Positions 1 to 7,681 of a stretch of DNA of 64,000 nt are shown here, one piece after another. The position numbers and the translations under genes are program-made. Every line of letters starts with the position of its first letter. The stretch's first letter is position 1. Below the pieces are notes generated by a model. The model did not search any database. It worked only from the letters and a program-made list of their open reading frames with translations, and had not been told where the DNA came from. The stretch covers positions 62,001 to 126,000 of the forward strand of contig CAZMNO010000004.1 of NCBI GenBank assembly GCA_964567685.1, read 5' to 3'. The stretch comes from UBA5972 sp964567685 (GTDB taxonomy: Bacteria; Pseudomonadota; Alphaproteobacteria; Rhodobacterales; Rhodobacteraceae).

Positions 1-609
1 GTCGGTGACATTTCGCAGCCGCGCGGCGGGCCGATGACGTCTGGTCATCAGTCACACCAGCTGGGGTTGGATGCCGATATCTGGATGTTGCCGCCGAAAC
101 GCCTGAATCTGAGCCGACGGGAAAGGGAAAACCTGTCATCGATATCAGTTCGCACGGATGACCAGAAAAGCGTCAACGCAAACTGGACCCCGGCGCATAT
201 GGCGATCTTGAAAGCAGCAGCAAAAGACAAAGAGGTCGAGCGAATTTTTGTTGCAGCAGCGGTCAAGATATACATGTGCAAACATGCGGGAAAAGACCGG
301 AGATGGCTGGCCAAGATCAGACCGCTCTCTGGCCACAATTACCATTTTCATGTCCGGCTAAGATGCCCGCGCGGTTCACCCCGCTGCGTCAAACAAACAC
401 CGGTTTCGAAGATTTCGAAAGGTGACGGGTGTGATAAGACCCTCATGTGGTGGGTGACCGACTATTTGACTCCACCTGACCCTAAACCCAAAAAGAAGAA
501 GAAAAAGAAGAAAAAGAAGACCAAGCAGAAACCCAAGCCGAGACGGGCGCGGGAAATGATTATGGCGGATTTACCAAAACAATGTGTTGGCGTTCTGAAT
601 TCAAATTGA
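1..609 (+). CDS. mepA: Penicillin-insensitive murein endopeptidase, 5'-truncated by window edge
   Basis: The reading frame is open from base 1, so the N-terminus lies outside the window; 202 residues remain. MepA is a periplasmic LAS-type zinc endopeptidase that cuts D-Ala-mDAP cross-links in peptidoglycan. The metal motif SGHQSHQLGLDAD gives His19 and Asp26 (numbered from base 1, HxxxxxxD spacing), and YHFHVRL supplies the HxH pair (His115, His117). The cysteines in RCPRGSPRC and GDGC are also typical. The C-terminal tail after TPPDPKP is odd: ten consecutive lysines followed by more Lys/Arg, encoded by an almost pure AAA/AAG tract. The downstream gene overlaps the 3' end by 28 bases. Confidence 0.9.
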   Translation, partial: VGDISQPRGGPMTSGHQSHQLGLDADIWMLPPKRLNLSRRERENLSSISVRTDDQKSVNANWTPAHMAILKAAAKDKEVERIFVAAAVKIYMCKHAGKDRRWLAKIRPLSGHNYHFHVRLRCPRGSPRCVKQTPVSKISKGDGCDKTLMWWVTDYLTPPDPKPKKKKKKKKKKTKQKPKPRRAREMIMADLPKQCVGVLNSN

Positions 610-1487
610 AAGCTATACTGGCAGGCCTCTTTACCTTGCTCAGCGTTCCCGTTGCAGCCGCCGAACTGGTCTTTGCGGGCAGCTATACCTGGTATGATCA
701 ACAGGACAATTTTGGCGGTTTTTCCGGCCTGGAAGTTTCATCCGACGGGGTCGCTTTTATGGCAATAACCGACAAGGGTAAAATCACCAGAGGCGTGTTT
801 TCTCGGCAAGGGGGCAAGATTGCGGGGGTCGCCGCGTCAACTCTGATTCCCCTTCTCGACCGGCAGGGGCAGGCAGTGAAAAAGTATGATATCGATTCCG
901 AAGGACTGGCAATCGATGGGCGAGGTCGTATTTTTGTTTCGTTTGAGTCCAATCATCGCGTCTGGAGATATGATGGTTTTGGCCAAAGTGCCAATGGCCT
1001 GGGTACACACAGCGATTTCAAGACGCTGCAAGACAACTCATCTCTGGAAGCGCTCGCTGTTGATGATCACGGCACGATCTACACAATGCCAGAGCGATCC
1101 GGCAAATGGGAGCGGCCCTTTCCGGTCTATCGGTATCGAGCGGGAAAATGGGACAGCAGGCTAAAAATCCCGCGTCGGGACAAATTCCTTCCGGTTGCCG
1201 CGGATTTTGGGCCGGATGGCAGGTTTTACCTGCTGGAGCGGGATTTCGTCTGGTATCGGGGTTTTGCCAATCGGATACGACGGTTTGACCTGTCATCGAA
1301 CGGTTTCATCAATGAAGAGGTCCTGTTGACGACGTCTTTCGGCACCCATGACAATCTTGAAGGCATGTCTTTGTGGGCGGATGATGCGGGCAGGATACAT
1401 CTGACGATGATAACGGACGATAATTTCAGCGGATTTCTGGCAACGCAATTTGTTGAATACGCGATAAGCGAAGAGCAGGCTGATTAG
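582..1487 (+). CDS. Secreted esterase-like/phytase-like beta-propeller protein
   Basis: A 301-residue protein resembling the 'esterase-like activity of phytase' family (PF13449), which is predicted to fold as a beta-propeller in the periplasm. Residues about 9-27 (LKAILAGLFTLLSVPVAAA) form a signal peptide. FGGFSGLEVSSDG, DIDSEGLAI, SSLEALAVDD and DNLEGMSLWADD are repeated acidic blade motifs of this family. The ATG at 582 overlaps mepA by 28 bases; a TTG at 606 directly before LKAILAG is an equally sensible start. Coupling to mepA suggests co-transcription. The true substrate is unknown; the phytase label is by family only. Confidence 0.75.
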   Translation: MCWRSEFKLKAILAGLFTLLSVPVAAAELVFAGSYTWYDQQDNFGGFSGLEVSSDGVAFMAITDKGKITRGVFSRQGGKIAGVAASTLIPLLDRQGQAVKKYDIDSEGLAIDGRGRIFVSFESNHRVWRYDGFGQSANGLGTHSDFKTLQDNSSLEALAVDDHGTIYTMPERSGKWERPFPVYRYRAGKWDSRLKIPRRDKFLPVAADFGPDGRFYLLERDFVWYRGFANRIRRFDLSSNGFINEEVLLTTSFGTHDNLEGMSLWADDAGRIHLTMITDDNFSGFLATQFVEYAISEEQAD

Positions 1488-1530
1488 GGAAGAGCAACAT
1501 TAGCTTCCGCTGGCTCTGCCCCGACAGAGT

Positions 1531-2343
1531 TCATTCGCAAAGGATGAGCTCTTCTATGGCCTCATCAGCGGTTTCAACGAAAGTGATCAGATCAAGGTCG
1601 CCGCGAGCGATTGTTCCGGCATCGGCCAGGGCGTCCCAGTTGATCATTTTTTGCCAGAACTCCTTGCCAAAAAGGATCACCGGTATCTTGTCCATTCTCT
1701 GGGTCTGAATAAGCGTGAGGCTTTCAAATAGTTCGTCCATCGTGCCAAAACCCCCGGGGAAGACAACAATCGCTTTGGCGCGCAGAAGGAAGTGCATTTT
1801 GCGAATGCCGAAATAGTGAAAGTTGAAGCAAAGCTCAGGCGTGGCATATTCATTCGGTGCCTGCTCATGCGGTAAAACGATGTTGAGGGATATTGACCGA
1901 CCACCGGCATCATACGCTCCGCGATTTCCAGCCTCCATCACACCTGGACCACCACCTGTGACAATGACATCCTGACAGCCATCGCTCTCAAGGCTTCTGA
2001 GGGTGCAAAGGCGGGCGAATTCGCGTGCTTCGTCATAGTATTTTGAAAGGTCGGCCAGTGTTTCGGTTGCCGTTTTCTCCCGATTGGCCGGATCGGGAAT
2101 ACGGGCGCCGCCAAACAGAACGATGGTGCTTTCAATCCCCAGCTCTTCCAGCGCCATCTGTGGCTTCAAGAGCTCAAGCTGCAATCGCACCGGACGCAAC
2201 TCATCGCGGCACAGAAAATCCGGATCATTGAAGGCCAGACGATAGGTCGGTGAACGGGTCTGTGGTGTATCCGGCGTTTCTTTTGCCTTCTGGATATCCT
2301 CGCGCGCATCTGGAAACCGCCTTTGTCTGATCTGCTTGTTCAT
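1531..2343 (-). CDS. LOG-family protein (TIGR00730; cytokinin riboside 5'-monophosphate phosphoribohydrolase-like)
   Basis: A 270-residue Rossmann-fold protein with the two LOG motifs: GGGPGVMEAGNRGA in the middle and PGGFGTMDELFE towards the C-terminus. Family members hydrolyse nucleotide 5'-monophosphates such as AMP or cytokinin precursors to free base and ribose 5-phosphate; many are mis-annotated as lysine decarboxylases. I chose the ATG at 2343 rather than 2358 because GGGGGAGAGGGCG lies directly in front of it as a Shine-Dalgarno. The protein is longer than minimal LOG (about 190 aa) because of an N-terminal extension. Divergent from dapD. Confidence 0.85.
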   Translation of the reverse strand: MNKQIRQRRFPDAREDIQKAKETPDTPQTRSPTYRLAFNDPDFLCRDELRPVRLQLELLKPQMALEELGIESTIVLFGGARIPDPANREKTATETLADLSKYYDEAREFARLCTLRSLESDGCQDVIVTGGGPGVMEAGNRGAYDAGGRSISLNIVLPHEQAPNEYATPELCFNFHYFGIRKMHFLLRAKAIVVFPGGFGTMDELFESLTLIQTQRMDKIPVILFGKEFWQKMINWDALADAGTIARGDLDLITFVETADEAIEELILCE

Positions 2344-2453
2344 CGCCCTCTCCCCCATCGAATTATTTGCGTGTCGTTGTGCATTGCACGGTCACTTGGA
2401 ACGCTCTATAGGCTCTCTGCTAACCTGACCAGTCACTTGTTGGAGACGACTAA

Positions 2454-3281
2454 ATGTCAAACACCGCTATGGAAACCACGATCGAAGCCGCCTGGGAAGA
2501 TCGCGACTCAATTTCGCCGACCACAAGTGGCGAATATCGTGAAGCCATCGAAGATACACTGAACGCGCTGGACAGCGGGTCGCTGCGCGTGGCGGAGCCG
2601 CGTGAAGGCGGCGAGTGGCATGTGAACCAATGGGCCAAGAAAGCGGTTTTGCTGGGGTTCCGGCTGAAGGATATGGAGCAGCATGACGGTGGTCCGCAAG
2701 GCGGCGGCTGGTGGGACAAGGTCGACAGCAAGTTCAAGGGCTGGGGCGATAACCAGTGGCAGGCTGCAGGCTTTCGCGCCGTGCCGCACTGCATCGTCAG
2801 GAAGTCGGCCTATATCGCACCGGGCGCGGTTCTGATGCCCTCCTTCGTCAATCTTGGCGCTTATGTCGATAGTGGTACCATGGTTGATACCTGGGTGACC
2901 GTCGGGTCCTGTGCTCAGATCGGAAAAAACGTGCACCTGTCGGGCGGTGTCGGGATTGGCGGTGTGCTGGAACCGATGCAGGCAGGCCCGACCATCATCG
3001 AGGATGATTGCTTTATCGGCGCACGGTCCGAAGTTGTCGAAGGCTGTATCGTACGCGAAGGCTCGGTTCTGGGCATGGGGGTATTCATCGGCCAGTCGAC
3101 CAAGATCGTCGACCGTGAAACCGGTGAGGTAAGTTATGGTGAAGTGCCAGCGGGTTCGGTTGTCGTTGCCGGGTCGATGCCGTCGAAAAACGGGATCAAC
3201 CTTTATTGTGCTGTGATCGTGAAGAAGGTCGACGCAAGGACGCGGTCGAAGACTTCGATCAACGAATTGCTCAGGGATTGA
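2454..3281 (+). CDS. dapD: 2,3,4,5-tetrahydropyridine-2,6-dicarboxylate N-succinyltransferase
   Basis: DapD transfers succinyl from succinyl-CoA to tetrahydrodipicolinate in the succinylase branch of lysine and meso-DAP synthesis. At 275 residues it has the usual family length. A helical N-terminal part is followed by the left-handed beta-helix hexapeptide repeats (for example GAVLMPSFVNLGAYVDSGT and GGVGIGGVLEP) and the C-terminal VVAGSMPSKNG segment. A GGAGA sits ahead of the ATG. Its pathway partner dapE is also in this window but about 40 kb away, which is unusual spacing for genes that often lie close together in Rhodobacterales. A Rhodobacterales-type 3'-end motif follows the stop. Confidence 0.95.
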   Translation: MSNTAMETTIEAAWEDRDSISPTTSGEYREAIEDTLNALDSGSLRVAEPREGGEWHVNQWAKKAVLLGFRLKDMEQHDGGPQGGGWWDKVDSKFKGWGDNQWQAAGFRAVPHCIVRKSAYIAPGAVLMPSFVNLGAYVDSGTMVDTWVTVGSCAQIGKNVHLSGGVGIGGVLEPMQAGPTIIEDDCFIGARSEVVEGCIVREGSVLGMGVFIGQSTKIVDRETGEVSYGEVPAGSVVVAGSMPSKNGINLYCAVIVKKVDARTRSKTSINELLRD

Positions 3282-3290
3282 GTTTGTCGC

Positions 3291-3323
3291 GCCTCCGGCG
3301 GGAGTATTTGCACCAAGAAGAAA
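3291..3323 (+). terminator. Rhodobacterales-type gene-end motif, copy 1
   Basis: GCCTCCGGCGGGAGTATTT followed by an A/G-rich tail (CACCAAGAAGAAA), ten bases after the dapD stop. The CCTCCGGCGGG core can fold into a short GC hairpin (CCTCCGG/CCGGCGG region). Two relatives occur at 48599 and 53226, each just after the stop of a rightward gene. It is probably a transcription-end or mRNA 3'-end element; the function is inferred from position only. Confidence 0.5.
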
Positions 3324-3333
3324 CTGTGGGAAG

Positions 3334-3657
3334 ATGGCGCGAAAAGCAGACATTTATACCTTGCTTGTTGAAGTAGGCCGCAACCCCGACGACGGTTTGC
3401 CGGAAGGGGCCAGCGGGGCGGCATTGATGTGCTATGCGTCGGGCGTTGATGAAGCCGAAGCGGTGAGGGAAACCGTGGCGGTTCTGAAACAGGCCGATCT
3501 GGCGCCCCTTGATGTAACCGGTTACGGAACCGTTGAGGAGCGTCTGGCTGATGGCCACGATATCTCTGACGAAGAGCGTGCATTGATGGATCGCGCAAAG
3601 GCGGAAAACGCTGTTATTATCGCCCAGATGACCCCGTTTTTTGAAGACAGGAAGTAG
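3334..3657 (+). CDS. Small conserved-looking protein of unknown function (107 aa)
   Basis: I do not recognise a named family. The protein is 107 residues, acidic, with no signal peptide or membrane segment, and reads as a compact alpha/beta domain: IYTLLVEVG strand, a Gly/Ala-rich turn, VDEAEAVRETVAVLKQADLAPLDVTGYGT, then a helix ending in AVIIAQMTPFFEDRK. The 52-base gap after dapD contains the gene-end motif, so it may be transcribed separately. Codon use resembles the neighbours, which supports a real gene. It precedes the AllA-like gene by 69 bases. Confidence 0.65.
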   Translation: MARKADIYTLLVEVGRNPDDGLPEGASGAALMCYASGVDEAEAVRETVAVLKQADLAPLDVTGYGTVEERLADGHDISDEERALMDRAKAENAVIIAQMTPFFEDRK

Positions 3658-3726
3658 CGTTTGCGTCTTGCCAATCCGGCGTGCTTCGGCCAGCCTACTG
3701 CCCTGTATCCGCAAGGAACAAAAACC

Positions 3727-4386
3727 ATGGAACCATCCGCACCTGTTTATATTTTCAACCCCAGCGACAAGCCCTCGCTGCCGCTTCATGATGTGCCACT
3801 GATCGAAGCGACCGAGGAAAGTGTCGAGGGTTATGGCAAGCTCGTGAACGACCCGGATGCTTTTGAGATCGAGATCACACGCTGGCCTGCTCAGGGATGG
3901 CGTCCGGTGGATGAGGGAACCGGTGACGAGGGCGGCACGGTCGAGGGCGTGTTTCACGGCAACTGGGATGGCGACATTCTGATGGGACGGAACGAGGCGG
4001 TGGACGGGCATTACGTTCTGGGCTGGTCCACTGATCCGCAAAGTGCCAGAACCGGTGCGCCCAGTGTGCCGCGCGATCAGGTTTTACTGTGGCACATGAA
4101 CTACCACCCGGATGGCGGGCAGATGTTCTATCCGCTCGACAGGAAACCCTTTGTCATACCGGCGGCTCTGCCGGGGGATGATCTGACACCCAAAAAGGTG
4201 GTGGCGTTCTGGTGTGATGGCAGCAAGGGCCTCTATATCCACCCGAACATCTGGCATGAGGGTATTTTCCCGGTTGCAGACAGCCAGCGTTTTCTTGACC
4301 GGCAAGGCCGGGTGCACGCCCGTGTCAGCTGCGATATCGGGCAGGAGTTCGGGGTCTATTTGTCAGTACCCCTGATCCGGTCCTGA
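3727..4386 (+). CDS. Ureidoglycolate lyase (AllA)-like protein
   Basis: A 219-residue protein with the C-terminal signature of the ureidoglycolate lyase cupin fold: GLYIHPNIWHEGIFPV, then QGRVHARVSCDIGQEFGVYLSVPL. AllA releases urea and glyoxylate from ureidoglycolate. The ATG at 3727 is preferred over upstream start codons because the upstream residues look non-coding and the family begins near this point. No other purine or allantoin genes lie nearby, so the physiological substrate is uncertain; the family also contains proteins of unknown function. Confidence 0.65.
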   Translation: MEPSAPVYIFNPSDKPSLPLHDVPLIEATEESVEGYGKLVNDPDAFEIEITRWPAQGWRPVDEGTGDEGGTVEGVFHGNWDGDILMGRNEAVDGHYVLGWSTDPQSARTGAPSVPRDQVLLWHMNYHPDGGQMFYPLDRKPFVIPAALPGDDLTPKKVVAFWCDGSKGLYIHPNIWHEGIFPVADSQRFLDRQGRVHARVSCDIGQEFGVYLSVPLIRS

Positions 4387-4421
4387 CGTTTTATTCCGGT
4401 AATTGTCCTGACAGGCAGCGC

Positions 4422-5006
4422 TCAGTCATCATCATCGTCTGGATCAACAGGCAGTCTATGCGCGATGCCCTTGTGGCACTCAATGCAGGTTTTGCCTTCT
4501 TCAATACCCGCTTTCATCTTTTCCTGTGCACGACGCCCCTGTTTGTGAAAATCCATCGCGTCATACGAATGGCAGTTCCGGCATTCCCGACTGTCGGTTG
4601 CCAGCATGGCGGCCCAGACGCGCTGTGCCATTTCCAGCCGATGCGCTTCAAATTTCTCTTTGGTATTAATTTTGCCGGTGAGTTTGGCCCAAAGCTCGCC
4701 TGTAGCCTGGATTTTGCGAATTACCTTTGGACCCCAGGCATGCGGGACATGGCAGTCTGAACAGATCGCCCTGACACCGGACGCGTTCTTGTAGTGAACC
4801 GACTCTTTATACTCCTGATAAGCAAACTGCTCCATTTCATGGCACGATGTGCAAAACTTCAGCGTGTTGGTCGCCTCCATCGCGGTATGAAACCCGCCCC
4901 AGAAGACTATTCCGCCAGCAAAGCCGACGATAATGATAGTTCCCCAGGCAAATCTTGCGGTTGGACCCCAGAACCAGTGCCAAATTCTTTTGATAAGTTT
5001 GCGCAT
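4422..5006 (-). CDS. NapC/NirT-family membrane-anchored tetraheme cytochrome c
   Basis: A 194-residue quinol-oxidising cytochrome that would pass electrons from the membrane quinol pool to periplasmic partners. One transmembrane anchor spans residues about 20-40 (WGTIIIVGFAGGIVFWGGF). Four CxxCH haem sites are visible: C52TSCH, C82SDCH, C142RNCH and C174IECH. The tail is acidic (DPDDDDD). The ATG at 5006 has GAGGG at proper spacing; the in-frame upstream extension to 5045 lacks family sequence. It lies 64 bases downstream of a diheme cytochrome c gene in the same direction, which is its likely redox partner. No terminal reductase is adjacent. Confidence 0.9.
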   Translation of the reverse strand: MRKLIKRIWHWFWGPTARFAWGTIIIVGFAGGIVFWGGFHTAMEATNTLKFCTSCHEMEQFAYQEYKESVHYKNASGVRAICSDCHVPHAWGPKVIRKIQATGELWAKLTGKINTKEKFEAHRLEMAQRVWAAMLATDSRECRNCHSYDAMDFHKQGRRAQEKMKAGIEEGKTCIECHKGIAHRLPVDPDDDDD

Positions 5007-5070
5007 TGCCGCATCCCTCGTCAAAGCAGAGAGTCCCCACCCCAAAATCTGGAGTGGGGAAAGGTGTTTG

Positions 5071-5811
5071 CTATTCCTGCGGCATAGTTACCATATACGC
5101 CAGAATGTCAGCAGATACCGCCGGATCAAGCGCCCTAAGGGCAGGCATTTGTTCGGCGGGCTGCCCATTCAGGATTTTCTGGATGGTTTCCCAGGGGTTG
5201 CCCGAGGCGATTTTGCCAAGAGTTTTCGGCAGATCCTTGGGAAGCCTTCCTTCAAATCCGTGGCACTGGACACAGAGAGTATTGTAGTATCTTTCACCCT
5301 GCGCCGGATCCCCGCTGATCGATTTATCGGCCCGCGCGATCAGAGCATCGATATCGAACCGCCCCTTGGAGACAAAGTTGGCGAGATCAGTATAGTCCTG
5401 CTCGTCCATCAAACCGGCAAAGCCGTGAAGATCATCTTTGATGAAGCCAATTATTACTTCATTTGGTTGACCGGCCATGGCCGTCAGCCCCTTGATCCCG
5501 GTTTTATACGGCCCTGATGCGTAAGCTCCGTCGGCCCCCATGAGATCCCAGCCATGACAGGCCTTACAACGCTGTGTTGCGGCACCTTTTTTCTTGGTAT
5601 TGGCGGCTGGCCAGGCCGGGTGGGTTTCTTCCGGCTTGGGTGCGTTGATCACTTTGTACCATTTGTCATAGAGCCGCCCACCACGGGCGATCGAAGAATC
5701 CATTTCCTCGGCATTCGCGATTGTCGGAGCTAACGGAGGGCTGATCAACAGCACCCCCCCAACCACCGCGAGGGAAACTAGTTTCCTTATTGTCTTCTTG
5801 AATGTCGACAT
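5071..5811 (-). CDS. Periplasmic diheme cytochrome c
   Basis: A 246-residue exported cytochrome. Signal peptide residues 1-34, with likely cleavage after IANA. Two class I type domains each carry one haem: C82KACHG and C180VQCHG. Met222 in QPAEQMPAL is a plausible axial ligand for the second. The gene starts with a good AGGAG eight bases upstream and is followed by the NapC/NirT gene, so the pair could form a quinol to periplasm electron relay. The terminal acceptor cannot be deduced from this neighbourhood. Confidence 0.85.
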   Translation of the reverse strand: MSTFKKTIRKLVSLAVVGGVLLISPPLAPTIANAEEMDSSIARGGRLYDKWYKVINAPKPEETHPAWPAANTKKKGAATQRCKACHGWDLMGADGAYASGPYKTGIKGLTAMAGQPNEVIIGFIKDDLHGFAGLMDEQDYTDLANFVSKGRFDIDALIARADKSISGDPAQGERYYNTLCVQCHGFEGRLPKDLPKTLGKIASGNPWETIQKILNGQPAEQMPALRALDPAVSADILAYMVTMPQE

Positions 5812-6089
5812 TGCGATTTCTCCTGTTCGGATTAATCGGCGGCTTTATGCCACCAACTGAAGCTTCCGCAGAAGTCGCCTTTGCTGTCCTTGACATAAGG
5901 CAAATTCTGAAAATTATTTATTGTTAAAAAACAAAGACTTAACAGTAAATGCAAAGATGCCGCAGCCTGCCGATCCATTGATCACGGGGCCCGGTTGTGT
6001 TTTGAGCTAAAATACCGCCATACCGGACCCTCTAACGCAGGCCCGCCTAAAAAAGCCTTTCAAATCAGGGAGTCCTTGATCAGACGCGT

Positions 6090-6743
6090 CTATTCAATTC
6101 CGATCAGTTCAGCCGCTATTTCTGCAACCTCTTCCGGTGAACCGGCGAGCGCATCAGCTTCGGCCATATGAAGCTCCCCCTCATCGGAGTAGCCCCACAA
6201 AACACCCAAAGACCTGATGTCGTTATTTTGAGCCCCCTCAATGTCGTGTCTACGGTCACCGATCATGACAGATTTCATCGGATCAGCCCCGGTTTCTGCC
6301 AGAGCATGGGCCAGAAGGTCAGTCTTGTCGGAGTTTGTGCCGTCAAGTTCCGAGCCGAAAAGGCCGTCGATAAAATGGGAGATGCCAAAATGTTCGACTA
6401 TCGTGTTGGCATAGGCATGAGGTTTTGACGTGGCGATGAATAAAGGCAGGCCGGTTTCGCGTAGATCCATCAACATCTCACCAATGCCGTCATAGACATC
6501 GGCCTCATACATGCCCTGCCCGGTATAATGCTCGCGATAACGCGCTACCGCCTCATCCACATCTGCGCGTTCCCCGATCAACACGCGAAAACTGTCCCAG
6601 AGAGGCGGGCCGATGCACCAGGTTAGTTCATTACTGGTCGGAACCTCTGCATTGAGTTCACGCAATGCGTGCTGGATTGATGATGTGATCCCGACCTTTG
6701 GATCAATCAGGGTTCCGTCCAGATCGAGGAAAATAGCAGCCAT
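6090..6743 (-). CDS. HAD-superfamily hydrolase, phosphoglycolate phosphatase-like
   Basis: A 217-residue cytosolic HAD subfamily IA phosphatase. Motif I is DLDGTLID (nucleophile Asp7, acid Asp9), motif II is FIATSKPHAYA, and motif IV is MIGDRRHDIEGAQNN. The cap domain (residues about 20-85) matches the Gph/PGP group, which removes phosphate from 2-phosphoglycolate or related small phosphates. It lies 101 bases downstream of the TIGR03084 gene on the same strand and may be the last gene of the carboxylase operon. Exact substrate uncertain. Confidence 0.8.
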   Translation of the reverse strand: MAAIFLDLDGTLIDPKVGITSSIQHALRELNAEVPTSNELTWCIGPPLWDSFRVLIGERADVDEAVARYREHYTGQGMYEADVYDGIGEMLMDLRETGLPLFIATSKPHAYANTIVEHFGISHFIDGLFGSELDGTNSDKTDLLAHALAETGADPMKSVMIGDRRHDIEGAQNNDIRSLGVLWGYSDEGELHMAEADALAGSPEEVAEIAAELIGIE

Positions 6744-6844
6744 GAAAACCTAGGTCCGTCTGTCAATGAATCGCCGCCACTCTAGGCGATTGCCAGAGTG
6801 AAAAACACTCCCAAAACCAATGCACGCGATTGCTGCTCAGACTC

Positions 6845-7645
6845 TCAGCTTGTCATGCAACCACGCGTACCTTTCGCCGGTGGTGTCTCGGGCGGGCCGG
6901 CAAAGCACTGGGCGATTTCCATCCAGGCTGAAGCGGTTTCGCCTATGGTTGCAAGTGATGTGTCTGCGATATTCCTGACCTGAGTCACAACTTGCGCGAA
7001 CTCAACTGCCAACCCGGATATCGCATTATTCGCCTGCGGCTCATTCCATTCCCAGACTTCGCCCGAAGGCGCAGTCAGGCACAGATAAGGGGCCGGGTCC
7101 GGCACGGGCAGCCCCCGGTTGATGAACGCCCAGCCATAGGTGCTGACCCCCAGATGAACGATGTTTTTGATCCGGTCATGTTCCTGCCGTTTGACCCCAA
7201 GCAGATCAAACACTTCCTGCCCATGTGCCCAGGTTTCCATCTGGCGCGCGGTGATGGATGAGCGGGCGCTCATATCGGGCCCGATCCATTTTATCCGGGC
7301 TTTCGGATCAGCCGTTGCATAATTGTCAGCCAGCCGCTCGGCCCGGTCACGCCATTGCTGCAAGAGCTCTCTGCCCTCCAGTCCATCCAGAAATACAATC
7401 TGTGTTTGTAAAAGGGTTTTTCCTTGTGCAAGCCCCTGAATTATAGGTGCGATAAAGGCGTTGAAATCCTCGACATTCGCAAGCGCCAGATCGGCGGCGA
7501 TGTTGAACATGTGCAAATGCCCAAGGGCATCGTTGATTGTCCAGCTTTTGAACTGGGTTTCGGAGGCGAAATCACGTTCCGCCAGCGGGTCGAGCAATGC
7601 GGCCAAACCGTGCGATTCCAGTCGAAAATCCTCTGCCTGCTGCAT
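6845..7645 (-). CDS. TIGR03084-family putative metal-binding protein (DinB/maleylpyruvate isomerase-like)
   Basis: A 266-residue protein of the four-helix DinB-like superfamily: RLESHGLAALL at the N-terminus, FKSWTINDALGHLHMFNIAADLAL with the metal-type histidine, and RQMETWAHGQEVFDLLGV with the second His. Family members may be thiol-dependent isomerases or transferases, but this subgroup has no established reaction. A clear AAAGGAGG precedes the ATG. It directly follows the acyl-CoA carboxylase alpha gene (36 bases), and co-occurrence with the AtuA-type gene suggests a role in the same acyl-CoA pathway. Confidence 0.75.
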   Translation of the reverse strand: MQQAEDFRLESHGLAALLDPLAERDFASETQFKSWTINDALGHLHMFNIAADLALANVEDFNAFIAPIIQGLAQGKTLLQTQIVFLDGLEGRELLQQWRDRAERLADNYATADPKARIKWIGPDMSARSSITARQMETWAHGQEVFDLLGVKRQEHDRIKNIVHLGVSTYGWAFINRGLPVPDPAPYLCLTAPSGEVWEWNEPQANNAISGLAVEFAQVVTQVRNIADTSLATIGETASAWMEIAQCFAGPPETPPAKGTRGCMTS

Positions 7646-7681
7646 CGTGCCTCCTTTGTTTCTACCCCTATTGGCTCGGGG

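Noticed and set aside
486..540. Programmed frameshifting in the mepA poly-lysine tract
   Set aside because: The reading frame places G or C, not A, before each AAA-AAG pair, so the classic A-AAA-AAG slippery site is not formed in frame.
2508..3353. Antisense open frame opposite dapD
   Set aside because: Shadow of dapD codon use; dapD is a firm identification.
3271..4041. Antisense open frame opposite the 107-aa and AllA-like genes
   Set aside because: No recognisable domains; the sense-strand AllA motifs are clear.
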